From: Methanobacteriota archaeon
GTDB lineage: Archaea > Thermoplasmatota > Poseidoniia > Poseidoniales > Poseidoniaceae
DNA length: 18,771 bases
Direction of reading: 5' to 3'
Assembly (NCBI GenBank): GCA_029979405.1
Contig: JAPOHM010000007.1
Span: forward strand, 1-18,771
Under the pieces are notes generated by a model. The model was given only the letters and a program-made list of their open reading frames with translations. It did not search any database and was not told the origin of the DNA. Within the stretch, counting starts at the first letter, position 1, and each line of letters begins with the position of its first letter. Shown here piece by piece: positions 1 through 6,899 of the stretch. The position numbers and the translations under genes are program-made.

Positions 1-262
1 CATGAACAAGTGTCGCAGTGTGGATTAACTCAAATGCCATAGATAGGGGCAAAATCTCCTCGAAATCTTCACCACCAGCAAGTTGGTACACGAGATAGGT
101 AATTATCGGACGCAATCTTTTCCCGCCCGCTAGAAGGATCTCTCCAGAAACTTCTGCAACATGACCGTAAATTGATTTCTGTTCTTCGATTAATGACTCA
201 AGATTTGCATTGATAATTACTCGAATTTCTTCGAGTTTATCCATTGCAACATCTGCGTCCAT
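1..262 (-). CDS. Polyprenyl (geranylgeranyl-type) diphosphate synthase, N-terminal part, cut by left edge
   Basis: Reading the minus strand from 262 gives an open frame of 87 residues that runs off the window. It carries GGKRLRP (codons 46-52 counted from 262), the hallmark substrate-binding motif of trans-isoprenyl diphosphate synthases, and ends in FELIHTATLVH, exactly where the family continues into its first DDxxD magnesium-binding motif. That motif and the rest of the enzyme lie outside the window. In archaea such enzymes make the C15-C25 prenyl diphosphates used for ether lipids and quinones; the chain length cannot be judged here. ATG at 262 is the longest start; an in-frame ATG at 244 is the alternative. 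Neither has a well-spaced Shine-Dalgarno site (AAGGTG sits only one base from the 262 ATG). A weak A/T patch about 28 bases upstream (near 290) would fit a leaderless transcript. The gene is divergent from the HemC-like gene at 343. Confidence 0.85.
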   Translation of the reverse strand, partial: MDADVAMDKLEEIRVIINANLESLIEEQKSIYGHVAEVSGEILLAGGKRLRPIITYLVYQLAGGEDFEEILPLSMAFELIHTATLVH

Positions 263-331
263 GCACCTTGCGACAAGGGTCGACTTCTTAATGAGTGGTT
301 GACGCCCACAAACTGCTGGAGTAATCCGGCC

Positions 332-340
332 GAGGTGATC
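332..340 (+). promoter_or_regulatory. Strong Shine-Dalgarno site selecting a TTG start
   Basis: GAGGTGATC is a near-perfect complement to the archaeal 16S rRNA 3' end. It lies 2 bases before the TTG at 343 (5 bases from GGTG to TTG). The same GGTG-to-start spacing of about 5 recurs at 6485-6492 and 6849-6855. It supports a TTG start for the HemC-like gene, for which no nearby in-frame ATG exists. Confidence 0.65.
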
Positions 341-342
341 CG

Positions 343-1455
343 TTGGAATCTAATAACAGGTTTGAGATACTTGTTACTCCAGAAAATGGTGACGGTGTTC
401 ACAATCAAATCGTTAAGTTGCTATCGAACAAATCAGAAAATATTGAGCTTGAAGCAAAACATATCCCTCACATCGAATCTGCCATTTCACTTCTGAAACA
501 AGGACATGGTGACCTTGTAGCAGTTTCTGGAAAATGGTGGTACGAAAACAAAGATTCCGAATTATCCGCAAAATTAGTTTTACCGCGTAGAGAACCAACG
601 AGAGTATTGGTCGGCGAAAATAAACCTGAATATCTACCAAAATCAGCCATCATAATAGCTGATTCAGAGCTTGTCAAGAGACAATTGCTTAGATTTAGGA
701 ATGATTTGAAGATTTCACTACCAAACGAAATTGAGAATTGTCCCGATAGAGATCTGGAATTAGTATCCCATTTAGAAAAAATGAGACTACAAGGAGAAAT
801 AGATAGCTATGTTACAACAAGATCACTATATTCATCTCTCGGAAGTAAATCAAGAAGGCACACGCTTGGACTGCAGAAAAATAATGAAGAAAGAACTCGT
901 TTCATTCCAGTACCACTAGAAGGCTACACGATTTTGCTTACAAGACAAGATTTTCCTCATTCGAAATTAAATTCTATAATTGATGTTGGAGCCACACTTT
1001 CATTCAGATTAGAAATGACAATTTTAGACAACGTACCTCAAAACATGCATGATAAAGTTGGATTGTATATCGAACAAAGGAAGTTAGGTGCTCTATTGAG
1101 AGAGGCAAACAAAGCAGGCGATGAATTTGCGCTGAGAGAAATTTCGATTCACCAGAAGAAACATTCGGAAAATAAAACAAGAATTGAATTATTTCTTGAA
1201 ACAATAAACAAAGATGGAACAGTTACTGCATCAGTTGATAGAGTATTTACAATCGAAGAAAGCCATTCTGCACTCGTAACCGCATTGAAAGACTGGACTC
1301 AAATGATTGAAATTTTAATGGAAAAACCGACTGAAGAAAAAAGAGATCGGATGAAAGAAATCATGGACATTTACATTCAATCCATGATAGAACAAAAGCG
1401 AATTAATGAAGACGAAATATTCGACTCAAAGTTAGATGAATCTGATTTTGAGTGA
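343..1455 (+). CDS. Divergent hydroxymethylbilane synthase-like (HemC fold) protein, probably catalytically inactive
   Basis: The 370-aa protein follows the layout of porphobilinogen deaminase along most of its length. Residues 43-66 (ESAISLLKQGHGDLVAVSGKWW) match the 'elE.ALl.GeaDiAVHSlKDvP' region. Residues 79-127 match 'R.dPrDalvs...LP.ga.iGTSSlRR..qL...rpDL.i'. Residues 144-167 match 'Lrkl..GeyDaiilA.aGL.RLG'. Residues 188-198 (IPVPLEGYTIL) sit where 'lPapGQGaLa' is expected. Residues 209-231 match the 'ERalL' helix, and 280-320 resemble the small C-terminal domain. Key residues are missing: HSLKD reads VSGKW, GTSSLRR reads ADSELVKR, and there is no cysteine where the dipyrromethane cofactor attaches (the only Cys is residue 133). 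Residues 330-370 are a charged tail beyond the usual length. From family knowledge this should not be an active deaminase; a pseudoenzyme or tetrapyrrole/small-molecule-binding role is inference. The start is TTG, set by the site at 332-340. The stop abuts the stop of the convergent neighbour. Confidence 0.6.
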   Translation: MESNNRFEILVTPENGDGVHNQIVKLLSNKSENIELEAKHIPHIESAISLLKQGHGDLVAVSGKWWYENKDSELSAKLVLPRREPTRVLVGENKPEYLPKSAIIIADSELVKRQLLRFRNDLKISLPNEIENCPDRDLELVSHLEKMRLQGEIDSYVTTRSLYSSLGSKSRRHTLGLQKNNEERTRFIPVPLEGYTILLTRQDFPHSKLNSIIDVGATLSFRLEMTILDNVPQNMHDKVGLYIEQRKLGALLREANKAGDEFALREISIHQKKHSENKTRIELFLETINKDGTVTASVDRVFTIEESHSALVTALKDWTQMIEILMEKPTEEKRDRMKEIMDIYIQSMIEQKRINEDEIFDSKLDESDFE

Positions 1456-2073
1456 CTAATCTTCACCTGTCAATTCTCTAATCCTCTGACGCGATTTTTC
1501 AATATTTTCAGGATCTCGATTTTCTCCTGCTAAAATTACATCATAGCCATTATTATTCATTTCTCGGCTCAAACTAACTAATTCAATAGGTGGATTTGCA
1601 TCAACGACTTCTGCAATTGATTCATCGATTTCTCTTGCTGAGGATTCCCACGAACCTGACATTTTCAGCAAGTCTTTTGCCATTCTTTCAATGATGTCAA
1701 CAGCAGATGGGGGCCTGGCCAAGGCACCTTGTATTCGTGCTACTGAGTCCATATGCAATGTTCTCAATTCACCCAGTCTTGCTGCTGTAGCGAGAATTTG
1801 AGTAACCATTGTTTCCCTATCCCCGCCTTTGACTAATTTTTTGCGAGATTTCTCCAATTCTTTTAGAACTTCTGAGGAACCCGCAACAATGGCATCTTGA
1901 ATTGAAGATACTTCATTAAGGATTTTTTGTACAGACTCGACCCTATCTTTCATCTCTTCTTCGAGTCTTATTTCCTCTCTTCTGAAATCTTGCTTAATCG
2001 AATTAACGATTCCTGCGGAGAGCGCAGTAGCCTCTTTTAGCGATGATTTTGCGGCCCTTTCATAACGCCCCAT
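1456..2073 (-). CDS. Hypothetical coiled-coil protein, 205 aa
   Basis: I do not recognise this family. The protein is almost wholly predicted helix, with long heptad-like, highly charged stretches at about residues 25-85 and 95-150, rich in Glu, Lys, Arg and Ser. There is no signal peptide, transmembrane segment or cysteine pair. A short Pro-containing break occurs near residues 118-122 (RPPSA) and another near 160 (NPPIE), followed by an Asn-rich turn and a charged tail. The start is ATG at 2073, with a weak TTGAGG site about 7 bases upstream. It is monocistronic: divergent from the SAP-motif gene and convergent, with stops touching, with the HemC-like gene. A structural or adaptor role is possible, but nothing in the sequence fixes it. 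Confidence 0.75.
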   Translation of the reverse strand: MGRYERAAKSSLKEATALSAGIVNSIKQDFRREEIRLEEEMKDRVESVQKILNEVSSIQDAIVAGSSEVLKELEKSRKKLVKGGDRETMVTQILATAARLGELRTLHMDSVARIQGALARPPSAVDIIERMAKDLLKMSGSWESSAREIDESIAEVVDANPPIELVSLSREMNNNGYDVILAGENRDPENIEKSRQRIRELTGED

Positions 2074-2149
2074 AACTCGGCCTCAACAACCGTTGTGAAG
2101 ACAAGGGTTTCAATATGTTGACGCTTTTGTAAATTAGAGGTCTGAAATA

Positions 2150-2182
2150 GAAAAAATAGTGCGATAATCGCCATTTTTTTTC
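2150..2182. repeat. A/T-flanked inverted repeat in a divergent intergenic region
   Basis: The core GCGAT-a-ATCGC (2161-2171) is flanked by GAAAAAAT on the left (2150-2157) and ATTTTTTTTC on the right (2173-2182), so the imperfect dyad spans about 33 bases. As RNA it would be a short hairpin followed by a U-run on either strand, resembling a bidirectional terminator. However, it lies between two divergent genes (starts at 2073 and 2241), where an operator or promoter-linked element would be more expected. The rest of the 2074-2240 gap shows only a weak palindrome near 2086-2096 (ACAA/TTGT) and no convincing gene. Confidence 0.4.
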
Positions 2183-2229
2183 TCGTTGGAGGGTGCAACC
2201 TCAAATATGTAGAGTGAACGAATATCTCC

Positions 2230-2234
2230 GAGGT
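2230..2234 (+). promoter_or_regulatory. Shine-Dalgarno site selecting the 2241 start
   Basis: GAGGT lies 6 bases upstream of ATG 2241. The longer in-frame alternative, GTG at 2193, has GGAGG directly abutting it with no spacer, so the 2241 start is preferred. A second GGAGG at 2188-2192 is followed by ATG-TAG at 2206-2211, an immediate start-stop with no evident role. Confidence 0.5.
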
Positions 2235-2240
2235 AGTTGT

Positions 2241-3935
2241 ATGGGGGACAAAGGGACTCTACTTTCAGAACTCCATCAAGCAAGACTTGAGACGCTGAAA
2301 GAGATGTGCCTCAAACACGGAATCTCTCGTAATGGCCCAGTCGAAGTGATAAGAGCTAGACTGATTACAGAACTAATTTTAGACGAATGGGACCTATCTC
2401 CAGAAGGTCTTAATTCAATCATGAATAACCAAATGGGAGATATCCTTGCAGTTTATGGAGTAAAGAAGTCAGGTTCTATAAGAGAGCGTAAACAAAGGCT
2501 ATATCTCCATCTGAATCACGACCCTAAACAGTTATCACCAGAAAAACTGGATGAACTATCCAGAGAAAAATTACACGAACTGTGTGTAAAGTTAGACCTA
2601 CCACGTTCGGGAACCAAGCAAGCATTACTGCTGAGAGTTGCCGGTGTTTTAACCTCCCAAAATGGTTCATGGGGAGTAATCAAGAAAAGTCTTAGGAGAC
2701 CAAGAGGGAAGGTAAAGGCAATTGCAATTCCTTCTCCTGATGATGAAATAGAAATGGCGGTTATTACTGAACCTAAGCCTTCTCCACAAATAATCGAAGA
2801 AGTTATTGAAATTCTTGATGAACCCATTGTCGAAGTAATTCAAACTCCTCCTGTGATTGAATACGAACCTGAAAAAGTAGACATTCCAGAACAAGTTTAT
2901 GTTGAAACAATCAATCCTGAACCAGTTATGGAATATACTGAATCTGTAATGGAAATAGAAGCACGAATTGCTGAAGTAGATGCTCTGTGCAGAGAATTCT
3001 TGTTAGTTGGTTCAGTTCATGATATAGAAGATGTCGAAGCATTTATTTCAAGCCTCTCTAACCATGGAATTAACGTTGAGGACCCAAATGTTTCAAACTT
3101 TGTAAGAGGACGGTTGTCGGAATTAAATCTGGTCGCTATTGCTGAAAAAGAAGCAATTAATTCACTTCCTAATTCTTGGAGGGAGAGAGAAGCTCTTCGA
3201 AGGTTCGAGGAAGCAAGACAGGTTCTGCGAGATTCGCTTCCTGAAATTATTGCAGAACACTCCGGAGACATGGTCAAAGCAAGAGTGGCATTTGAAGACA
3301 AAGCAAGAAGCTTAGCACTCGATTTGAGACTACCTTCGGTATCAGGCAGATTACACGCTTTGTTTGACCTGCAGATTTCTTTAGACGAAGAAATTGCTTC
3401 AACAGATCCTAAGACCGCAAGAAGAACAAGGGTTGCAAGAATATTACAACACGGTGCTATTCATTTAACTTCAGAACAACGTTCGAGCTTGGATAGATTG
3501 GAAAGAAATATGGATGGGTTCGAACAACTTGCAATTACAATATTTGAACGTTCAGAAGGAGTATATGGAGAGTCTCAACAAGCATTGATTATTAGATTCT
3601 TGGAAAAGAAAGGCTACGATGTAAACACTGCTGACCTGAGGCCTAGAGTTGTAGCAGCGGCAGGAATAATAGGAGCTGAGCTAGGATTTATTTCACCAGC
3701 AGACATTCCAAGGCTCGCTCCTGGAATCAAAGTTTCAGATACGGAAGTCGAATCAATAATTACCGATTTGAAGAGACTTGCACAGCAATTCAAACCTCAA
3801 AATGATGAACCTCAAGATGAAGAAGAAGAATTAGCGGAATCTGTTGCTGATGCTTCTGATAGAGTTTCCTCAATTAAGAGAAAAATCGACGGAGTTGATG
3901 ACCTCCTTGCAAGGTTAAAGATTTCAAACAACTAA
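2241..3935 (+). CDS. SAP-motif protein with long helical C-terminal region, 564 aa
   Basis: Three SAP-like helix-extended-helix motifs occupy the N-terminus, at about residues 11-45, 62-92 and 105-136 counted from ATG 2241. The first and third show the pattern 'L..L.elc...gi.r.G.k..l..R' clearly; the middle one is weaker. SAP motifs usually bind AT-rich DNA or RNA. A basic patch (RRPRGKVKA, about 152-160) follows, then an acidic, Pro/Ile/Val-rich linker (about 170-230), then about 330 residues of predicted helix with no recognised domain. There is no signal peptide or membrane segment. The role is unknown; a nucleic-acid-binding or nucleoid-associated protein is the most reasonable inference. 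It overlaps the convergent secretion ATPase gene by four bases (CTAA holds both stops). Confidence 0.7.
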   Translation: MGDKGTLLSELHQARLETLKEMCLKHGISRNGPVEVIRARLITELILDEWDLSPEGLNSIMNNQMGDILAVYGVKKSGSIRERKQRLYLHLNHDPKQLSPEKLDELSREKLHELCVKLDLPRSGTKQALLLRVAGVLTSQNGSWGVIKKSLRRPRGKVKAIAIPSPDDEIEMAVITEPKPSPQIIEEVIEILDEPIVEVIQTPPVIEYEPEKVDIPEQVYVETINPEPVMEYTESVMEIEARIAEVDALCREFLLVGSVHDIEDVEAFISSLSNHGINVEDPNVSNFVRGRLSELNLVAIAEKEAINSLPNSWREREALRRFEEARQVLRDSLPEIIAEHSGDMVKARVAFEDKARSLALDLRLPSVSGRLHALFDLQISLDEEIASTDPKTARRTRVARILQHGAIHLTSEQRSSLDRLERNMDGFEQLAITIFERSEGVYGESQQALIIRFLEKKGYDVNTADLRPRVVAAAGIIGAELGFISPADIPRLAPGIKVSDTEVESIITDLKRLAQQFKPQNDEPQDEEEELAESVADASDRVSSIKRKIDGVDDLLARLKISNN

Positions 3936-5167
3936 CGTGTCGCATAGAATCCTTGGATTACTTTGGTCACAGTCTCGATATCCCTGATGTCCCTTTGAAG
4001 TAAATCTGCAAGAATCTGTTCCCTTTGCTTTACGTGTTGTTCGAATTGTGCAGGAGTAATACCTGCTGCAGAACAAATAGTTTCTCTCATCTTTGAAGGA
4101 ATTCCTGTCTCTTCAATCGTATCTGTAGCAGCGTTATACTTCCAAATAGCGTTCAGCCTTGGTTTATCTCCTTCCATACCAGCAACCTCTGCAACCTCAG
4201 TTATCTTTCTAGCAGTTTTGCCATTAACGTACAACCTTGCTTGAATGATGATTAAATCCAGTCCTGTCAGCATAATTGGAGGTACATTCATTGGTGGATT
4301 AATCATCCTTGTAATTGTCTCCATAGCTGTATTTGCGTGCAGTGAACCGAATGAACCATCGTGTCCAGTGTTCATTGCGGTTAGCAATGTAGCGCATTCG
4401 CTAGATCTAACTTCACCCACAATGATTCGATCAGGCCTCATTCTGAGGCTGGATTTCAAACAATCATTCATGTCAACTTCTGGAGTACCATCTGGCCTTT
4501 CTCTTCTTGTCTCCATTCTAAGCCAGTGGTCGTGGTAAACTTGCAATTCAGCAGTATCCTCTACTGTTAGTAATCTCTTGTGCCATGGTATGTACATACC
4601 AAGACAGTTCAGAGTTGTAGTTTTACCTGAACCTGTACCACCTGCAATTACGAAATTTGCAGGCCTGCTATCAAGACCCTCTATCCAGACCCACATCATA
4701 GCTGCTAATCTTAGGTTAACTGTTCCAAACTTAATCAAATCAATCATAGTTAGAGGATCTTCTCTAAATTTACGTATTGTTAGAGTAGGGCCGTCAGGAG
4801 AAACAGGAGGTATCGTCCCGTTTACACGGCTTCCGTCTGGCAATCTTCCATCAAAGATAGGAACTAATCCGGGACCATCTCCCAGTGGCACTGAGGTAAA
4901 TGCAGCAATATTTTTGGCAATTTCAAGCCCTTGTTGGTCATCAACCCATACATTTGTTCTACACATGCCAAAGTCCCTGTGAGCTACTTTTACGCATTGT
5001 GTTCCTCCATTGTACATCACTTCTTCCAGATTATCATCTTCAAGAAGCGCAGCCAAATTTCCGTAAGGATTTGGTTCTACTCCGCCATCTACGTGGTACA
5101 TCGGTGAAGGGTGATTACCTTCCATGTACACCGTTACTCTTCCATATTGTGCCAAAATGTCTTGCAT
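3932..5167 (-). CDS. Type II/IV secretion system ATPase (TadA/CpaF/FlaI family)
   Basis: The 411-aa protein has all the core motifs of the GspE/PilT/TadA ATPase superfamily: Walker A GGTGSGKT (176-183), the Asp box VEDTAEL (202-208), Walker B in RPDRIIVGEVR (244-254) and the His box GHDGSFGSLHANT (268-280). The N-terminal domain (about 1-150), including DGRLPDGSRVNGTIPP, is typical of TadA/CpaF. In related systems this hexameric cytoplasmic ATPase powers assembly of pili or archaella, or other transport through the F-type membrane platform. At 411 aa it is shorter than typical archaellum FlaI and nearer TadA. ATG 5167 is preceded by GGAGGT at 5180-5175, inside the last codons and stop of the upstream F-domain gene, so translation is probably coupled. 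The substrate is unknown; no pilin gene is in view. Confidence 0.93.
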   Translation of the reverse strand: MQDILAQYGRVTVYMEGNHPSPMYHVDGGVEPNPYGNLAALLEDDNLEEVMYNGGTQCVKVAHRDFGMCRTNVWVDDQQGLEIAKNIAAFTSVPLGDGPGLVPIFDGRLPDGSRVNGTIPPVSPDGPTLTIRKFREDPLTMIDLIKFGTVNLRLAAMMWVWIEGLDSRPANFVIAGGTGSGKTTTLNCLGMYIPWHKRLLTVEDTAELQVYHDHWLRMETRRERPDGTPEVDMNDCLKSSLRMRPDRIIVGEVRSSECATLLTAMNTGHDGSFGSLHANTAMETITRMINPPMNVPPIMLTGLDLIIIQARLYVNGKTARKITEVAEVAGMEGDKPRLNAIWKYNAATDTIEETGIPSKMRETICSAAGITPAQFEQHVKQREQILADLLQRDIRDIETVTKVIQGFYATR

Positions 5168-5171
5168 TTAC

Positions 5172-5912
5172 TTAACCTCCTATTACTAATACACCTACGT
5201 GATAAATTGACATTGATACAGCCATCCATAGTGGAGCCCACCAAAGGGCTGCTCGTAATCGGCCTAGCATTCTTCCACTAACTCCTATTGCGACAAGAGA
5301 AGCGGCACCAAAGAACATGGTGAAAGATGAATTAAACGATTCAAGTTGGAAACCTTGACTTCTCGGTGCGAAAAGACCAACGATAAACGCAATCAGAAAT
5401 GGTAATCCTATCGAAACAAACAAAATAATTAGGATGGATCTTCCCATTAAATCGGATTCTCTACGATTCATCAAATCGTTTAGTCTTTCATAATCTCTTG
5501 ACATGTCTGCTAGTATGGTTTGGAGAGGAGCATCTTGTTCTATAGCAGTGGACATAAGATGCATTACCCTCTGAACTTGGGGTGAACGTGACTTCGTTGC
5601 AAAGTTTGCTAATGCGGAATCAAAGGATGATGCATGGCTTTCTTCTAAGGTTTCACGAAGTAACTTTCCAAGCATGCCCGTATTTCGGTCTGCTTCTGCC
5701 ATCATTGCCTGCTGTAATCCAAGACCCGCACCCAATGAATCGGATAATGCTTCAAGCATTGCAGGAAGGTCATTCTCGATATTTCTCCTTCTTGACCTCT
5801 CTAACATTGGAGGAACCCCTCCGATAGCACAAGCGATGCTCATTGTGATTAAAAATAATAAAAACGGCTCATTTCTGAACATTTCAAGAATTTCAAACAG
5901 CATTAATATCAC
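5172..5912 (-). CDS. Type II secretion F-domain membrane protein (TadC/FlaJ C-half-like)
   Basis: The 246-aa polytopic membrane protein has hydrophobic segments at about 16-36, 157-181, 197-216 and 222-244. A cytoplasmic helical T2SSF domain lies between the first two (about 48-150), with the recognisable LSDSLGAGLGLQQAM start. It would form half of the inner-membrane platform that couples to the ATPase encoded 4 bases downstream. The GTG start at 5912 overlaps the TGA of the preceding F-domain gene (GTGA). ATG at 5903 is an alternative, with GTGAT four bases upstream. Archaeal FlaJ normally carries two F domains in one chain; here the platform is split into two genes, as in bacterial TadB/TadC. 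Confidence 0.85.
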   Translation of the reverse strand: MILMLFEILEMFRNEPFLLFLITMSIACAIGGVPPMLERSRRRNIENDLPAMLEALSDSLGAGLGLQQAMMAEADRNTGMLGKLLRETLEESHASSFDSALANFATKSRSPQVQRVMHLMSTAIEQDAPLQTILADMSRDYERLNDLMNRRESDLMGRSILIILFVSIGLPFLIAFIVGLFAPRSQGFQLESFNSSFTMFFGAASLVAIGVSGRMLGRLRAALWWAPLWMAVSMSIYHVGVLVIGG

Positions 5913-6481
5913 AACCCCGGGTCCTTTGTATGTGCTTTCAGACCAATTAATGCCATACCTGCTACTGTCAAAAATAACCCTGCATTAACAATGCTCATTA
6001 TTAACCCCTGGTCGAAACTGCCAAACAACTCTTCAGCACCCTCCATCAATTGAGGAGCTATTCCCAAAATGGATAGAATAATCGGGCCAATCATACCAAT
6101 TGAAAGTAGTGTTTCTGGAACACCGCCTAATTCTTCGATATATTCCTTGACCTTTTCAGTTCTTGATTCTTCCATTCTCTCTCCTTGTTTTCGGAGGGTG
6201 TCAATTATGTCGGTATTTTGAGTAATATTATTGATCATGGTGTTAATCAATCTCTTGTATCCATCTGTTTCTGATTTCTTTAGAATTGAGCGAAGTTCTC
6301 TTTCGAGAGGTGTTCCCTTGTTAATTCCCTTCATCAATTCAGCAAAATCTTTGGAAATAATACCGTATCCACCTTGTGATATTGAATGTATAGCGGCTTC
6401 CAATCCAACTCCTGAGCCTAGGAGAACACTAAGGGTTCTTATCACATACAATACTTCTTTAGACTCATCTAATGAGCGCAA
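5909..6481 (-). CDS. Type II secretion F-domain membrane protein (TadB/FlaJ N-half-like)
   Basis: The 190-aa protein starts almost directly with a T2SSF domain (about 8-112; LSVLLGSGVGLEAAI parallels LSDSLGAGLGLQQAM in the next gene), followed by two transmembrane helices at about 124-145 and 159-181. It lacks the leading membrane segments usual for TadB, so it is short for the family; this may be natural or may reflect domain loss. The start is TTG at 6481, with GAGGTGAT overlapping the stop of the 117-aa gene. It overlaps the next F-domain gene by four bases. Together the two F proteins (436 aa) would make one FlaJ-like platform. Confidence 0.85.
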   Translation of the reverse strand: MRSLDESKEVLYVIRTLSVLLGSGVGLEAAIHSISQGGYGIISKDFAELMKGINKGTPLERELRSILKKSETDGYKRLINTMINNITQNTDIIDTLRKQGERMEESRTEKVKEYIEELGGVPETLLSIGMIGPIILSILGIAPQLMEGAEELFGSFDQGLIMSIVNAGLFLTVAGMALIGLKAHTKDPGL

Positions 6482-6484
6482 TCA

Positions 6485-6492
6485 ATCACCTC
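6485..6492 (-). promoter_or_regulatory. Shine-Dalgarno site fused to a stop codon, selecting a TTG start
   Basis: The minus strand reads TGAGGTGATTGATTG: the TGA stop of the 117-aa gene (6493-6491) overlaps GAGGTGAT, which is followed by TTG at 6481. This indicates coupled translation of the 117-aa protein and the first F-domain protein. Confidence 0.6.
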
Positions 6493-6844
6493 AACGGATA
6501 TCTTCAATGAATTCAAACTTATACAATCCTTCAGTACCATCATATGACATTTTACTGAAAACTGTCTTGACATCTCTCTCCTCAAAAGGATCGTGGATGT
6601 ATGGCTGACCTGCCCTGAACATCTTGAGTACTTTCTTGTAGTCCTCTAAGTTCATTTCTCCTCTGACTGTGTATACTGCTGATTCAGCACCTTCATCGAC
6701 TAAATCATCACCTTCGCCGCCGTGTAAAACTGTTCTTGTCATTCTTCGTGCTATAGCAACGGATATATCCGCGTTTGGAAGCCTAACCCAATCCGAACTT
6801 GATGTACCACTCGCTGGTCGAATGAAGAAATCTGTACCTGCCAT
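6491..6844 (-). CDS. 117-aa protein with weak similarity to phage tail/baseplate-type domains
   Basis: There is no signal peptide, membrane helix or cysteine. The second half (about 55-117) has the pattern 'Y.vrG...ledY...l.mf..Gqp..h.pf...dvktvfskmsyd..eglYkFeFiE', which by eye resembles the small beta-rich domains of phage tail-hub/baseplate and DNA-circulation proteins (a 'G-E' strand, a 'Y..l..l...G' helix, a final 'Y.F.F.E' strand). This is a pattern impression only. The start is ATG 6844 with AAGGTGA at 6855-6849. The next gene's Shine-Dalgarno overlaps its stop, so it is co-translated with the F-domain platform and ATPase and is probably a component or partner of that machine. A 55-base gap separates it from the RPA-associated gene, with no clear promoter seen. 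Confidence 0.75.
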   Translation of the reverse strand: MAGTDFFIRPASGTSSSDWVRLPNADISVAIARRMTRTVLHGGEGDDLVDEGAESAVYTVRGEMNLEDYKKVLKMFRAGQPYIHDPFEERDVKTVFSKMSYDGTEGLYKFEFIEDIR

Positions 6845-6899
6845 TTGCTCACCTTAACCCAGCGAGGAAGAGACAAGGACTTGAACGTGTTGGTCGATA

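Noticed and set aside
2084..2145. Possible C/D-type or other small RNA upstream of the dyad
   Set aside because: A CTGA is present at 2142-2145, but the candidate box C deviates from consensus and no stable fold is evident.
2193..2240. GTG 2193 as start of the SAP-motif gene (16 residues longer)
   Set aside because: GGAGG abuts this GTG with no spacer, whereas ATG 2241 has GAGGT at a 6-base spacing, and the extra residues show no domain.
4578..4982. 134-codon open frame on the plus strand
   Set aside because: It is wholly antisense to the secretion ATPase, whose motifs are unmistakable, and has no Shine-Dalgarno or recognisable protein pattern.
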